Source: Bacillota bacterium
GTDB taxonomy: Bacteria > Bacillota > Clostridia > Christensenellales > Aristaeellaceae
Direction: 5' to 3'
DNA: 64,000 nt
Assembly: GCA_023416585.1 (NCBI GenBank)
Contig: JAEZHM010000093.1
Coordinates: 1 to 64,000, forward strand
Below the pieces are notes generated by a model. It did no database searches, had not been told where the DNA came from, and worked only from the letters and a program-made list of their open reading frames with translations. How positions within the stretch are numbered: position 1 is the stretch's first letter; each line of letters opens with the position of its first letter. The translations under genes and the position numbers were made by a program. Below, one piece after another: positions 57,138 through 64,000 of the stretch.

Positions 57138-58322
57138 TTATTCCTCCCATGGCATCGCTATTTCGATGAGAAAGCCTTCCCCGGCTTCGGATGTAACAAC
57201 AAGCGAACCGCCGGCCGTGCTGACCCGCTGGCTCATTGCGTGAAGGCCGAAGCCCGGCACAATCTTCCCGGTACCCTTACCGTTGTCCATCAGTGAAAAA
57301 TGCAGGATATTGCCCTCCACCTTGAGGGTGAAAACAAATGCCGTGCTTCCGCCATGCTTCAGACCATTGGTCAACCCTTCCTGCAGTGCCCTAAGAAGTA
57401 CCGTTTGCTTTTGTTCGTTCAATTCCGGCAAGTCGGAGATTGATTCTCTAATGAAGATACCACCATTTCGCGCCTCCTGAAGAAGAGCCTGCAGGCGGGC
57501 TGCAAAAGCTGTGTTTTCTGCTGCACCCATGGCGTGAACGGCATGCCGAAGCTCCGTGAGGCCTTTGCGGACCTGCGCTTTGGCCTGTGCAATGCTCTGT
57601 GCCGCCTGATCCTTGTCCTGCAATAGCAGCCGTTCACCGGCTTCCAGGCTATAAAGGCCTGTGGTAAGGGCATGACCTACCGTATCGTGCATCTCCTTGG
57701 CAATGCGGTTGCGCTCCCTATATGCCGTCATTTCCTCCCGCATTTTTGCCGTTTCCCTTAACCTTGCATACGCATCTTCCAACTGTTTTGATTTTGTTTT
57801 CAAAGCAAATAGCATGCTGTCATGATCGAGCCGTGTTTCCATTTCAAATCTGGCAATGGCAGTAATAGCCGATGCGGCCAGAAATAAGCCTGCTGTAACA
57901 GTAACATCAAAAACCGTTTTCTCCTCCTGCCCTGTGGGAAAACCAATGAGCATGTTAAGAGAAAAGGATAAAAAGCACAGGCAGGAAACCACATAGCCAA
58001 AAGGCCTTGCGCACATCAGGCAGGCATCGCAAAGCACAATCAGATAAAATATCACAGCTGCATCCTGGTGAACATATCGCCCAATGAAAAATGCCAAAAC
58101 AATATCAATGAGATAAGCAGGCCAGCAAACAGACCGGCTGCTATCCCCTGTGGACAACATTATATGCCTGATTACAAAAGTCAACGCCAAAAACCCGGCC
58201 AACAGCGAAAGCGTCCACAGGCTGCCGCTGAAGCGGCAGGCGCTGTAGACGTAACCCGCAGTCAAGGCCAGGTATATGGCCCGGATGATTCTGTTTTCCG
58301 TACGTCTGTCCAATGCGTACAT
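57138..58322 (-). CDS. Sensor histidine kinase (HPK7/NarX-LiaS type)
   Basis: A 394-residue kinase with five to six N-terminal membrane helices (about 12-160) and little extracellular sequence, as in intramembrane sensors. A coiled coil follows (about 165-205), then RIAKEMHDTVGHALTTGL with the phospho-accepting histidine and the ATPase part with EGLTNGLKHG and SLMDNGKG. It ends 2 bp before the regulator start. The upstream gene is proS with a 28-bp gap and no terminator, so either read-through or a promoter inside proS drives it. The ribosome site is weak. Confidence 0.9.
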   Translation of the reverse strand: MYALDRRTENRIIRAIYLALTAGYVYSACRFSGSLWTLSLLAGFLALTFVIRHIMLSTGDSSRSVCWPAYLIDIVLAFFIGRYVHQDAAVIFYLIVLCDACLMCARPFGYVVSCLCFLSFSLNMLIGFPTGQEEKTVFDVTVTAGLFLAASAITAIARFEMETRLDHDSMLFALKTKSKQLEDAYARLRETAKMREEMTAYRERNRIAKEMHDTVGHALTTGLYSLEAGERLLLQDKDQAAQSIAQAKAQVRKGLTELRHAVHAMGAAENTAFAARLQALLQEARNGGIFIRESISDLPELNEQKQTVLLRALQEGLTNGLKHGGSTAFVFTLKVEGNILHFSLMDNGKGTGKIVPGFGLHAMSQRVSTAGGSLVVTSEAGEGFLIEIAMPWEE

Positions 58323-58350
58323 CCCGGTTCCGCTTTTGTATGGTTATTGA

Positions 58351-59793
58351 TTAATAAGCCTTGGCAAAATACATGACCTTGTCGGCACGCTTGCCGCAGA
58401 TGGCGCAAGTGTGGCCGATAGGTGTCTGGTCGAAGGGCATGTTGCGGCTGGTTGCGTTCAGCTCGGCCTTGATCTTGTCCTCGCATTCCTGATGGCCGCA
58501 CCACATGGCCTTTGCGAAACCGGCCTGCACAGCGGCGGCCAGCTCTTCCATGGAGTGGACCTCGTGGGTGCGTTCATCCCGGAAAGATTTGGCCTGAGCA
58601 AAGAGTGTATCCTGAATATCCTGCAAAAGGGCGGGGATCTTTTCCGTCAGGCTGTCCATGGGCAGTTCGGCCTTTTCAAAGGTATCCCGGCGGCAAGCCA
58701 GCACCTGCCCCTTTTCCAAGTCACGGGGACCGACTTCCAAGCGCAGCGGTACGCCGCGTAGCTCCCAATGGTTAAACTTGTATCCAGGGCTGTAGGTGTC
58801 CCGGTCGTCCAGGGTAACGCGCAGCCCGGCGGCCTTCAAATCGGCTGCGATTTTTTCACAAGCCTCGTTGACGCCTCCCTTGTGGGCGGCAATGGGAACG
58901 ATCACTACCTGGACCGGTGCGATGCGGGGCGGCATCCTAAGGCCACGCTCGTCGCCGTGGGTCATGATGATGGCGCCGATGAGCCGGGTGGAAGTGCCCC
59001 AGCTGGTTTCGTGCACGTAGGTCAATTGCCCATCCTTGCTGAGGTACTTGATATCGAAGGCCTCGGCAAAATTAGTACCGAAGTTGTGGCTGGTGCCGGC
59101 CTGCAGCGCTTTGCCGTCCTGCATCATGGCCTCCATGGAATAGGTGGCCTGGGCGCCGGCGAACTTTTCCTTATCGCTTTTGCGGCCCACATATACCGGC
59201 AGTGCCAGTTCCTTCTCGGCTACCTCCCGGTAAACCTCCAGCATCTGCATTGTTTCTTCCTGGGCTTCTTCCGCCGTGGCATGAATGGTATGGCCTTCCT
59301 GCCACAAAAACTCGCTGGTGCGCAGGAAAGGCCTGGTGCTCTTTTCCCAGCGCATGACGGAGCACCACTGGTTGTACTTCATAGGCAGGTCGCGCCAGGA
59401 CTGAGTCCATTTGGAATACATGGCGCAGAAGATGGTTTCGCTGGTTGGGCGGATAGCCAGCCTTTCAGTCAGTGGCTCGCTGCCCCCCTGGGTGACCCAG
59501 GCCACTTCCGGGGCAAAGCCTTCCACATGTTCGGCTTCCTTAAGCAGCAGGCTTTCGGGAATGAGCATGGGCATATACACGTTTTGATGGCCGGTAGCCT
59601 TAAAGCGGGAGTCCATTTCCAGCTGGATGCGCTCCCAAATGGCATAGCCGTAAGGGCGCACGATCATGCAGCCGCGGACAGGCGCGTAATCCACCAATTC
59701 CGATTGCAGGATTACGTCGGTATACCATTGGGAAAAGTCCACGTCCCTGGGCGTGATGTGCTGAACAAATTCCTGGTTTTTTTCCTTGGCCAT
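58351..59793 (-). CDS. proS: Prolyl-tRNA synthetase, archaeal/eukaryotic type
   Basis: A 480-residue class II synthetase without the bacterial editing insertion, i.e. the ProS3-like type found in many Clostridia. Motifs: RPTSETIFCAMYSKWTQSWRDLPMKYNQW (given in part as RPTSETI), TRPFLRTSEFLWQEGHT, GLRMPPRIAPVQVVIVP and a C-terminal cysteine cluster WCGHQEC...HTCAICGK that can bind zinc. GGAGG seven bases before the ATG at 59793 sets the start; the frame to 59880 lies in the T-box leader. Confidence 0.95.
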   Translation of the reverse strand: MAKEKNQEFVQHITPRDVDFSQWYTDVILQSELVDYAPVRGCMIVRPYGYAIWERIQLEMDSRFKATGHQNVYMPMLIPESLLLKEAEHVEGFAPEVAWVTQGGSEPLTERLAIRPTSETIFCAMYSKWTQSWRDLPMKYNQWCSVMRWEKSTRPFLRTSEFLWQEGHTIHATAEEAQEETMQMLEVYREVAEKELALPVYVGRKSDKEKFAGAQATYSMEAMMQDGKALQAGTSHNFGTNFAEAFDIKYLSKDGQLTYVHETSWGTSTRLIGAIIMTHGDERGLRMPPRIAPVQVVIVPIAAHKGGVNEACEKIAADLKAAGLRVTLDDRDTYSPGYKFNHWELRGVPLRLEVGPRDLEKGQVLACRRDTFEKAELPMDSLTEKIPALLQDIQDTLFAQAKSFRDERTHEVHSMEELAAAVQAGFAKAMWCGHQECEDKIKAELNATSRNMPFDQTPIGHTCAICGKRADKVMYFAKAY

Positions 59794-59822
59794 AGATAAT
59801 CCTCCTTGCTGCGGCAGGGATA

Positions 59823-60050
59823 CAAAAAAGCCCCGCCGCTGCGAAATAGCGCAGGGACGAAGCTTGCTTCGCGGTACCACCCGGCTTGGCGCAATGAACG
59901 CCCACCTTGAGGCCCTGTATCGGGGGCAGACCGGCGGGGATTAGCCGCTTGCTCCAGGCCGGGAAACCCATGATCCGCCTGCGCTCCTTGCACCAGTGAA
60001 GCGCTCTCTGAAAAGCTAAAATCAAGGTGGCTGCCCTTCATTGCGTTGTG
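59823..60050 (-). ncRNA. T-box leader of proS
   Basis: Minus strand: AGAGAGCGCTTCACTGGTGC and AAGGAGCGC in the stem I region, the T-box sequence GGGTGGTACCGCGAAG (59867-59882) and a terminator CGTCCCTGCGC/GCGGCGGGGC followed by TTTTTT (59823-59858). A CCC or CCT near GGTTTCCCGGCCTGG could be the proline specifier; I could not settle which. Confidence 0.87.
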
Positions 60051-60056
60051 GGAATT

Positions 60057-60085
60057 ATTATACTATGGCCAAGATGCGATTGCAA
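60057..60085 (-). promoter_or_regulatory. Promoter of the proS T-box transcript
   Basis: Minus strand TTGCAA (60080-60085), 17-bp spacer, perfect TATAAT (60057-60062). Confidence 0.7.
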
Positions 60086-60194
60086 TCCCTTCCATATGGA
60101 AAATGCGTGATAAAGGCCGGGCAACTTCCAAGACGGCATACGGCAAGGGTCACCTGCCGTAAATGAAAAAATGCCCGGTGTACGGAAGTTTCAT

Positions 60195-60605
60195 TCAATC
60201 TTGGCCCTTCTTGTCTTCCAGGTGCTGGCGGATGCGGACCAGTTCGTCCCGGATGCTGTACAAAATGAACAATCCTTCGATGACAAGGCGTGCCACCAGC
60301 GGTGTGCCGATCATGATGCCCAAGCCCGCAAAGAAGTTGATGGCAAACATGGTGTACAGACCGCCTATGATTGCATAGCAGAGGATGAACAGATAGATGA
60401 AGCGGATCAGAGAGGGAAGCCAGAATTTTTTAAAATGAAGGAAATCATACAAAGCCTTTAGAGAACCTGTATAGGAGCCTTCTTTGGATTTGGGCAGGAA
60501 AACTGCAGCCACGATGACAGCGGCAATGATTGAAAGAACGAACACCACAGCCATACCGCCTGCCGCATTATACAATGGATTCGTGTAATTGAAATCGATC
60601 ATCAT
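60195..60605 (-). CDS. DUF4282-like small membrane protein
   Basis: A 136-residue protein with three hydrophobic helices (about 18-38, 68-85, 87-112), of which the last two with FAGLGIMIGTPLVARLVIEG and ILYSIRDELVRIRQHL recall DUF4282 proteins. Function unknown. GGAGGAG six to nine bases before the ATGATG at 60605 sets the start; the frame to 60644 lacks a ribosome site. It converges with no gene and appears to be transcribed alone; only weak -10 candidates lie upstream. Confidence 0.65.
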   Translation of the reverse strand: MMIDFNYTNPLYNAAGGMAVVFVLSIIAAVIVAAVFLPKSKEGSYTGSLKALYDFLHFKKFWLPSLIRFIYLFILCYAIIGGLYTMFAINFFAGLGIMIGTPLVARLVIEGLFILYSIRDELVRIRQHLEDKKGQD

Positions 60606-60821
60606 ATCTGCTCCTCCATTTATGAATTGAGTGTGATCCGGCATGCCGTCCTGATCTTATTCTAGCATATTTTTCATGGTAAATGTAGGACTTCTTATGT
60701 AAAATTTGGATGGGTCTCGGAATTGGCAGGCAGTACGCATAAAAAAGAGCGAAAAATGCTATCACATTTGTTAATGTTTTGAAACTTGACAGCCTTCGAC
60801 AAAAGCTCCCTGCTTTCGCTG

Positions 60822-60850
60822 TTGCAATGCGGCGAAATACAGTTTATGCT
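60822..60850 (+). promoter_or_regulatory. Promoter of the 55-residue gene
   Basis: TTGCAA (60822-60827), 17-bp spacer, TATGCT (60845-60850). The rest of the gap 60606-60919 shows no gene. Confidence 0.45.
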
Positions 60851-60919
60851 GTACATGGAGAGGAGAGGGAACACTATATATTGTATACTAATACTTTTTA
60901 ATCCCAAGGAGGCGAGTAT

Positions 60920-61087
60920 ATGAGAGAAGCGGATATAGGAAATGAAGAGAAGCTGCTTAGATGGAAGCTGGAAAACTGCTATTCCCAAGGTAAGCTGGAG
61001 GAAGCCGTGAAGCTTGGCCGGCTGATGGATGAAATGCAGTGCAAGCTGTTCCGGGAGACATCGGTACCCAAAAAGGCTGCAGGCTGA
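60920..61087 (+). CDS. Small helical protein, possibly Spo0E-like
   Basis: A 55-residue protein (MREADIGNEEKLLRWKLE, then NCYSQGKLEEAVKLGRLMDE, ending VPKKAAG) with AAGGAGG nine bases before the ATG. Two predicted helices are joined at about residue 22. The second, EAVKLGRLMDEMQ, has the spacing of the Spo0E motif SQELDxLI with the aspartate kept but S and Q replaced by G and R. Spo0E proteins dephosphorylate Spo0A. The similarity is weak and function is open. Confidence 0.5.
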   Translation: MREADIGNEEKLLRWKLENCYSQGKLEEAVKLGRLMDEMQCKLFRETSVPKKAAG

Positions 61088-61089
61088 TT

Positions 61090-61140
61090 TGGTGCCACAC
61101 CGCATCTCTCCTTTCCAAAGGATGCGGGCGCGGCACAGGA
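61090..61140 (+). other. Unexplained structured segment after the small gene
   Basis: GGTGCC, CCGCATC and GATGCGG, GGCAC form a long interrupted hairpin 3 bp after the stop. The following 60 bases hold smaller hairpins (GGCGTAATCGCC, GCGCGTAGCTTGCGC). No known riboswitch pattern was recognised. Confidence 0.45.
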
Positions 61141-61210
61141 AGGCGTAATCGCCGGAGCAAAGATTCAGCCAGAAGCGCGTAGCTTGCGCAGCCGCAGGAT
61201 CCATGAAAAA

Positions 61211-61236
61211 GGACGGGAGAGCCCGTTCTTTTTTTG
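61211..61236 (+). terminator. Rho-independent terminator
   Basis: GGACGGG, loop AGAG, CCCGTTC, then seven Ts. It ends the transcript with the small gene and the structured segment. Confidence 0.8.
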
Positions 61237-61361
61237 TATTTATGAGTTCTTTTTTACAAAACTGCATGATTTTATGTGCTGTGACACACCCTGAAAATTG
61301 ACAACAAATCTATTCCATAGTACAATGGGCCAAAGTTTGATGACAACGGGAGGACGGCGGC

Positions 61362-62111
61362 ATGGGCATCATTGCATCCCGCAATTTGGACGACCAGCGG
61401 CGGGAGAAGAACGGCATCGTCTATTTCGACCGGGGCACCATTACGGGCAAGAATGGGCGCAGGTATGACCGGTTTGCCATTCAAACGCATTTTGTCCAGC
61501 GGGGCGAAAGCCAGGCGGAGCTGGTTCGCAAATATGTTCTGCCTTTGTCCCAGCCCGGGGATGTGCTTTCCTTTGGCGCCAAGGTCATGTGCATGTGCGT
61601 GGAAAGCGTAAAGACAAAGGATGAGGTGAAGCCCGGCTTCTGGGCCAACTTTCTGTGGCGCTTTGCGGGTATCAACCACACGGGCGTGGGCATGCATGAA
61701 CCCTATAAGCTTCAATTGGTCATCGATATGTGCGGCCTGCCCAGGGTTCTGCTGGCGGCATTTCTTAGCGCCATCACCAGGCCCTTCGGCGTGCACGGCG
61801 TGTTTTATAAGGTTTGCGGCAAGGGCGTGGGCGGCATTGACGGTTTCTATTTCCGCTCCAGCTTTGACTTGTACAAGCAGTTGGCGCTGATCAATCCCCC
61901 CAATGCCCAGGAATTGTGCGAAAAGCTGAGCCGTGATACGGGCATCCCGGTGGTGTTGATGGATGCCAACGATATCCAGAGGGACCAGCTTGGCAAGTCA
62001 TCCGACATGCCGCTTTCCGATGAAGAGCTGCAGGATGCCATGCAGGACAACCCCTCCGGCCAGGGGGATGAATTGACACCGCTGATATTGATAAGGCCTT
62101 TGGATTCATGA
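61362..62111 (+). CDS. F420-0:gamma-glutamyl ligase-like (CofE family) protein
   Basis: A 249-residue protein. NGRRYDRFAIQTHFVQRGES, VRKYVLPLSQPGDVLSFGAKV and the C-terminal GIPVVLMDANDIQRDQLGKS follow the PF01996 pattern. CofE adds glutamate to coenzyme F420, but this organism type is not known to make F420, and many Clostridia carry such homologues without the rest of the pathway, so the substrate is uncertain. Gly/Ala-rich segments (VGGIDGFYF) lie mid-protein. A GGGAGGACGGCGG ribosome site precedes the ATG. It is a single gene. Confidence 0.75.
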   Translation: MGIIASRNLDDQRREKNGIVYFDRGTITGKNGRRYDRFAIQTHFVQRGESQAELVRKYVLPLSQPGDVLSFGAKVMCMCVESVKTKDEVKPGFWANFLWRFAGINHTGVGMHEPYKLQLVIDMCGLPRVLLAAFLSAITRPFGVHGVFYKVCGKGVGGIDGFYFRSSFDLYKQLALINPPNAQELCEKLSRDTGIPVVLMDANDIQRDQLGKSSDMPLSDEELQDAMQDNPSGQGDELTPLILIRPLDS

Positions 62112-62218
62112 CGTGACGATGCGGCCGGCCAACCGGATGCATTTGAATTGCACCACTACTGTGCGGTTAAAAGCCATACTCCGCCAGAATTGGTGCTTTT
62201 TCTTTATTTGCATGGAAG

Positions 62219-62247
62219 TTTAGCCGAGATATAGCAGTGGGTACAAT
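62219..62247 (+). promoter_or_regulatory. Promoter of the secreted repeat protein gene
   Basis: TTTAGC (62219-62224), 17-bp spacer, TACAAT (62242-62247), about 90 bp before the start codon. Confidence 0.45.
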
Positions 62248-62337
62248 ATAAAAGAAAGTATCTGCTTCCCATTGGCTGTCATTCTCTTTTTTATTCCCAT
62301 ATGGTTTTCACATAAATACAAAAGAGGAGATCGAAGA

Positions 62338-64000
62338 ATGTATCGTAACGGAAAGAAAAGATTCGCAGCCCTGTATCTTGCCTTGTGCCTTATGCTTATT
62401 GGAATGCCCGTTATACAGGCCAAAGCAGCGCCGGACGCTCCCACGGTATCGGCTGGCCTGGAAAGTATAGCTGTCAGCGGTTTTACATCAGGCGCTATAT
62501 TGAAATTGTATTTGACGAATGGGACACTCATATCAAACGCAGGCACTGTAACAGGCGCCACCTACACCTTTACCGGTGTGGTACCGAACGTTATTCAATA
62601 TTATGTTACGCAAACCGTTGACAGCGTCGAAAGCACAAATTCAATTTTCGTCAACTCCACACTGCCCACGCCTACTTTATCAGCGGGCATCGGCTATGTG
62701 GATGCGGGGAATATCTTCCCTGGTGCGGCAATAATGCTGTATACCTTTGAGGGCAGCCTTGTTTCCTCATCTCCGTCCAGCAATGGAGACGGGACCTGGC
62801 GTTTTGGCGGTTTGAGCGCGGGGAGCCAATACTATGTCATTCAATCCATCAATGGGGTTACCAGTCTGGGTTCCGGTGCGGTGACGGTACTGGCACCGGT
62901 GCCCCCTTCAGCGCCTTCTGTATCTGCCGGGGAGGAAAGTATAACGGTCAGCGGATTCACGTCTGGCGCGACATTGAAGCTTTACTTAACAGATGGATCA
63001 CCTGTATCCAATGCCGGCAGCATTGCCGGCAGCACCTATACCTTTATGGGAGTGGTGCCAAATTCCTTGAGCTATTATGTAACGCAGACCGTAGGCGGCG
63101 TGGAAAGCGCAAACTCCAGCTTCGTTAACTCCACCCTGCCCACGCCTACTTTGTCGGCAGGCATCGGCTATGTGGATGCGGGGAATATCTTCCCTGGTGC
63201 GACAATAAAACTGTATACCTTTGAGGGCAGCCTTGTTTCTTCCTCTCCATCCAGCAATGGGGACGGGACCTCACGTTTCAGCGGTCTGAGCGCGGGGAGT
63301 CAATACTATATCATTCAATCCATCAATGGGGTTACCAGTCTGGAATCCGGCGTAGTGACGGTGCATCGGCCTGACCCGCCGGTAGTATGGGCCTGGGAAG
63401 AAAGCATAGCGGTTAACGTAACATGGCAAAATGCCACATATAAGGTCTACACCTTTAATGGAGACCTGGTGACACATGTTGGACTTGGCTCGGTGATTGC
63501 TCCGGTCTGCTATATTTTTGGTATTGAGCCCAACTCCGAGGGCTATTATGTCACACAAATCCTAAACGGTAGTGAAAGCCTAAACTCAGAATGGGTCAAT
63601 TCCATTTTGATGACGCCAACGGCATCTGCTGGCACGGGCTATGTGGATGTAGGCAATATTCACCCCGGCGCTACCATTACGCTGTACAATGCCGGTGGGT
63701 CAGAGGTTTCCGTCAGTCCCGCCGTCTATGATGAGAGTTTCCACTTCACGGGTGTGGCAGAGGGTGATGGGTATTATGTGGTGCAATCCATCAATAACGT
63801 CATCAGCCCATCTTCTAATGCGGTTACGGTAACGGCGCTATCGCACCCAGGCGCACCAATGGCAGAGGCTGGCTTGGAGAGTATAACGGTCACCGGCTTC
63901 ACACAAGGCGCTACATTGAAGCTATATCTGACAAATGGGTCGTTTGCTACGAGCGCTGGCGCGGTCACAGGCACATCCTATATCTTTGCTTTTGTAACAC
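62338..64000 (+). CDS. Large secreted repeat protein, 5' part (runs off the window)
   Basis: Open from ATG 62338 to the window end (554 codons), with GAGGAG seven bases before the start. A signal peptide (residues 1-30, ending VIQAKA) is followed by alternating modules of about 80 residues. Type A carries ESIAVSGFTSGAILKLYLTN and VPNxxxYYVTQT; type B carries SAGIGYVDAGNIFPGA and GSQYYVIQSING. The order is A-B-A-B-A-B-A. The first two B modules are nearly identical in DNA, offset by about 474 bp. The beta-rich modules resemble Ig-like or carboxypeptidase-regulatory-like surface domains. The protein is probably cell-surface or secreted; any anchor lies beyond the window. Confidence 0.85.
   Translation, partial: MYRNGKKRFAALYLALCLMLIGMPVIQAKAAPDAPTVSAGLESIAVSGFTSGAILKLYLTNGTLISNAGTVTGATYTFTGVVPNVIQYYVTQTVDSVESTNSIFVNSTLPTPTLSAGIGYVDAGNIFPGAAIMLYTFEGSLVSSSPSSNGDGTWRFGGLSAGSQYYVIQSINGVTSLGSGAVTVLAPVPPSAPSVSAGEESITVSGFTSGATLKLYLTDGSPVSNAGSIAGSTYTFMGVVPNSLSYYVTQTVGGVESANSSFVNSTLPTPTLSAGIGYVDAGNIFPGATIKLYTFEGSLVSSSPSSNGDGTSRFSGLSAGSQYYIIQSINGVTSLESGVVTVHRPDPPVVWAWEESIAVNVTWQNATYKVYTFNGDLVTHVGLGSVIAPVCYIFGIEPNSEGYYVTQILNGSESLNSEWVNSILMTPTASAGTGYVDVGNIHPGATITLYNAGGSEVSVSPAVYDESFHFTGVAEGDGYYVVQSINNVISPSSNAVTVTALSHPGAPMAEAGLESITVTGFTQGATLKLYLTNGSFATSAGAVTGTSYIFAFVT

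Noticed and set aside
61088..61240. Known riboswitch (cobalamin, THF, ZTP, c-di-AMP)
   Set aside because: Hairpins are present, but the conserved core sequences of these classes are not.

Overview
The window looks like the chromosome of a spore-forming, anaerobe-type Clostridia member (Bacillota) with moderately high G+C by eye. The evidence is a spoIVB-spo0A pair in its usual order, a BofC-like and a YhcN/YlaJ-like spore protein, a YtvI-type permease, T-box leaders ahead of trpS and proS, class I c-di-GMP riboswitches, an Rrf2-nifS-nifU iron-sulfur operon, clostridial-type HflX and NarL/FtsX signalling genes. No rRNA, tRNA, prophage, CRISPR array or complete insertion sequence was found. The genus cannot be fixed from this sequence.

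Layout. 1-2.7 kb: end of an exported protein, then a Spo0A-like regulator and SpoIVB on the minus strand, separated by repeat DNA. 2.8-6.3 kb: sugar kinase and small DUF proteins. 6.4-7.8 kb: a secreted CAP-domain protein behind four tandem c-di-GMP-I aptamers. 8-11.7 kb: PRPP synthetase-like gene and T-box-controlled trpS. 12-17 kb: Na/Pi transporter and a four-gene minus-strand operon (cyclase, YtvI-like, SpoU methyltransferase, DUF436). 17-24.8 kb: coiled-coil membrane pair, HAD phosphatase, BofC-like, CAT-like acetyltransferase, apgM, murG and a spore lipoprotein. 25-34 kb: ABC-2 exporter, two VanY-type peptidases, hflX, the Fe-S operon. 34-43.5 kb: LD-carboxypeptidase, DUF421/DUF4363, phosphoesterase, AEC carrier, then a plus-strand run ending in a GNAT-ManA fusion. 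43.7-49.8 kb: compact surface-glycan locus (initiating sugar transferase, split transketolase, LicD, flippase). 49.9-58.3 kb: MscS channel, sugar symporter, and a two-component system with FtsX-type ABC transporter and serine hydrolase. 58.3-64 kb: proS, small membrane and regulatory-like proteins, a CofE-like ligase and the start of a large secreted repeat protein.

Non-coding DNA is unusually rich in structured repeats. At least three families recur: (i) a two-hairpin element with a conserved linker and compensating arm changes; (ii) a roughly 180-bp element of up to five successive hairpins; (iii) a longer GC-rich element sharing a recognisable core. Most copies lie within a few bases of stop codons, and some provide the last codons of the gene (Spo0A-like, LD-carboxypeptidase).

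The strongest candidates for something new are the quadruple c-di-GMP aptamer array, the Spo0A-like protein that keeps the phospho-acceptor aspartate but lacks the acidic pair and lysine of a normal receiver, and the structured repeat families. All calls come from reading the sequence; no database or folding program was run.
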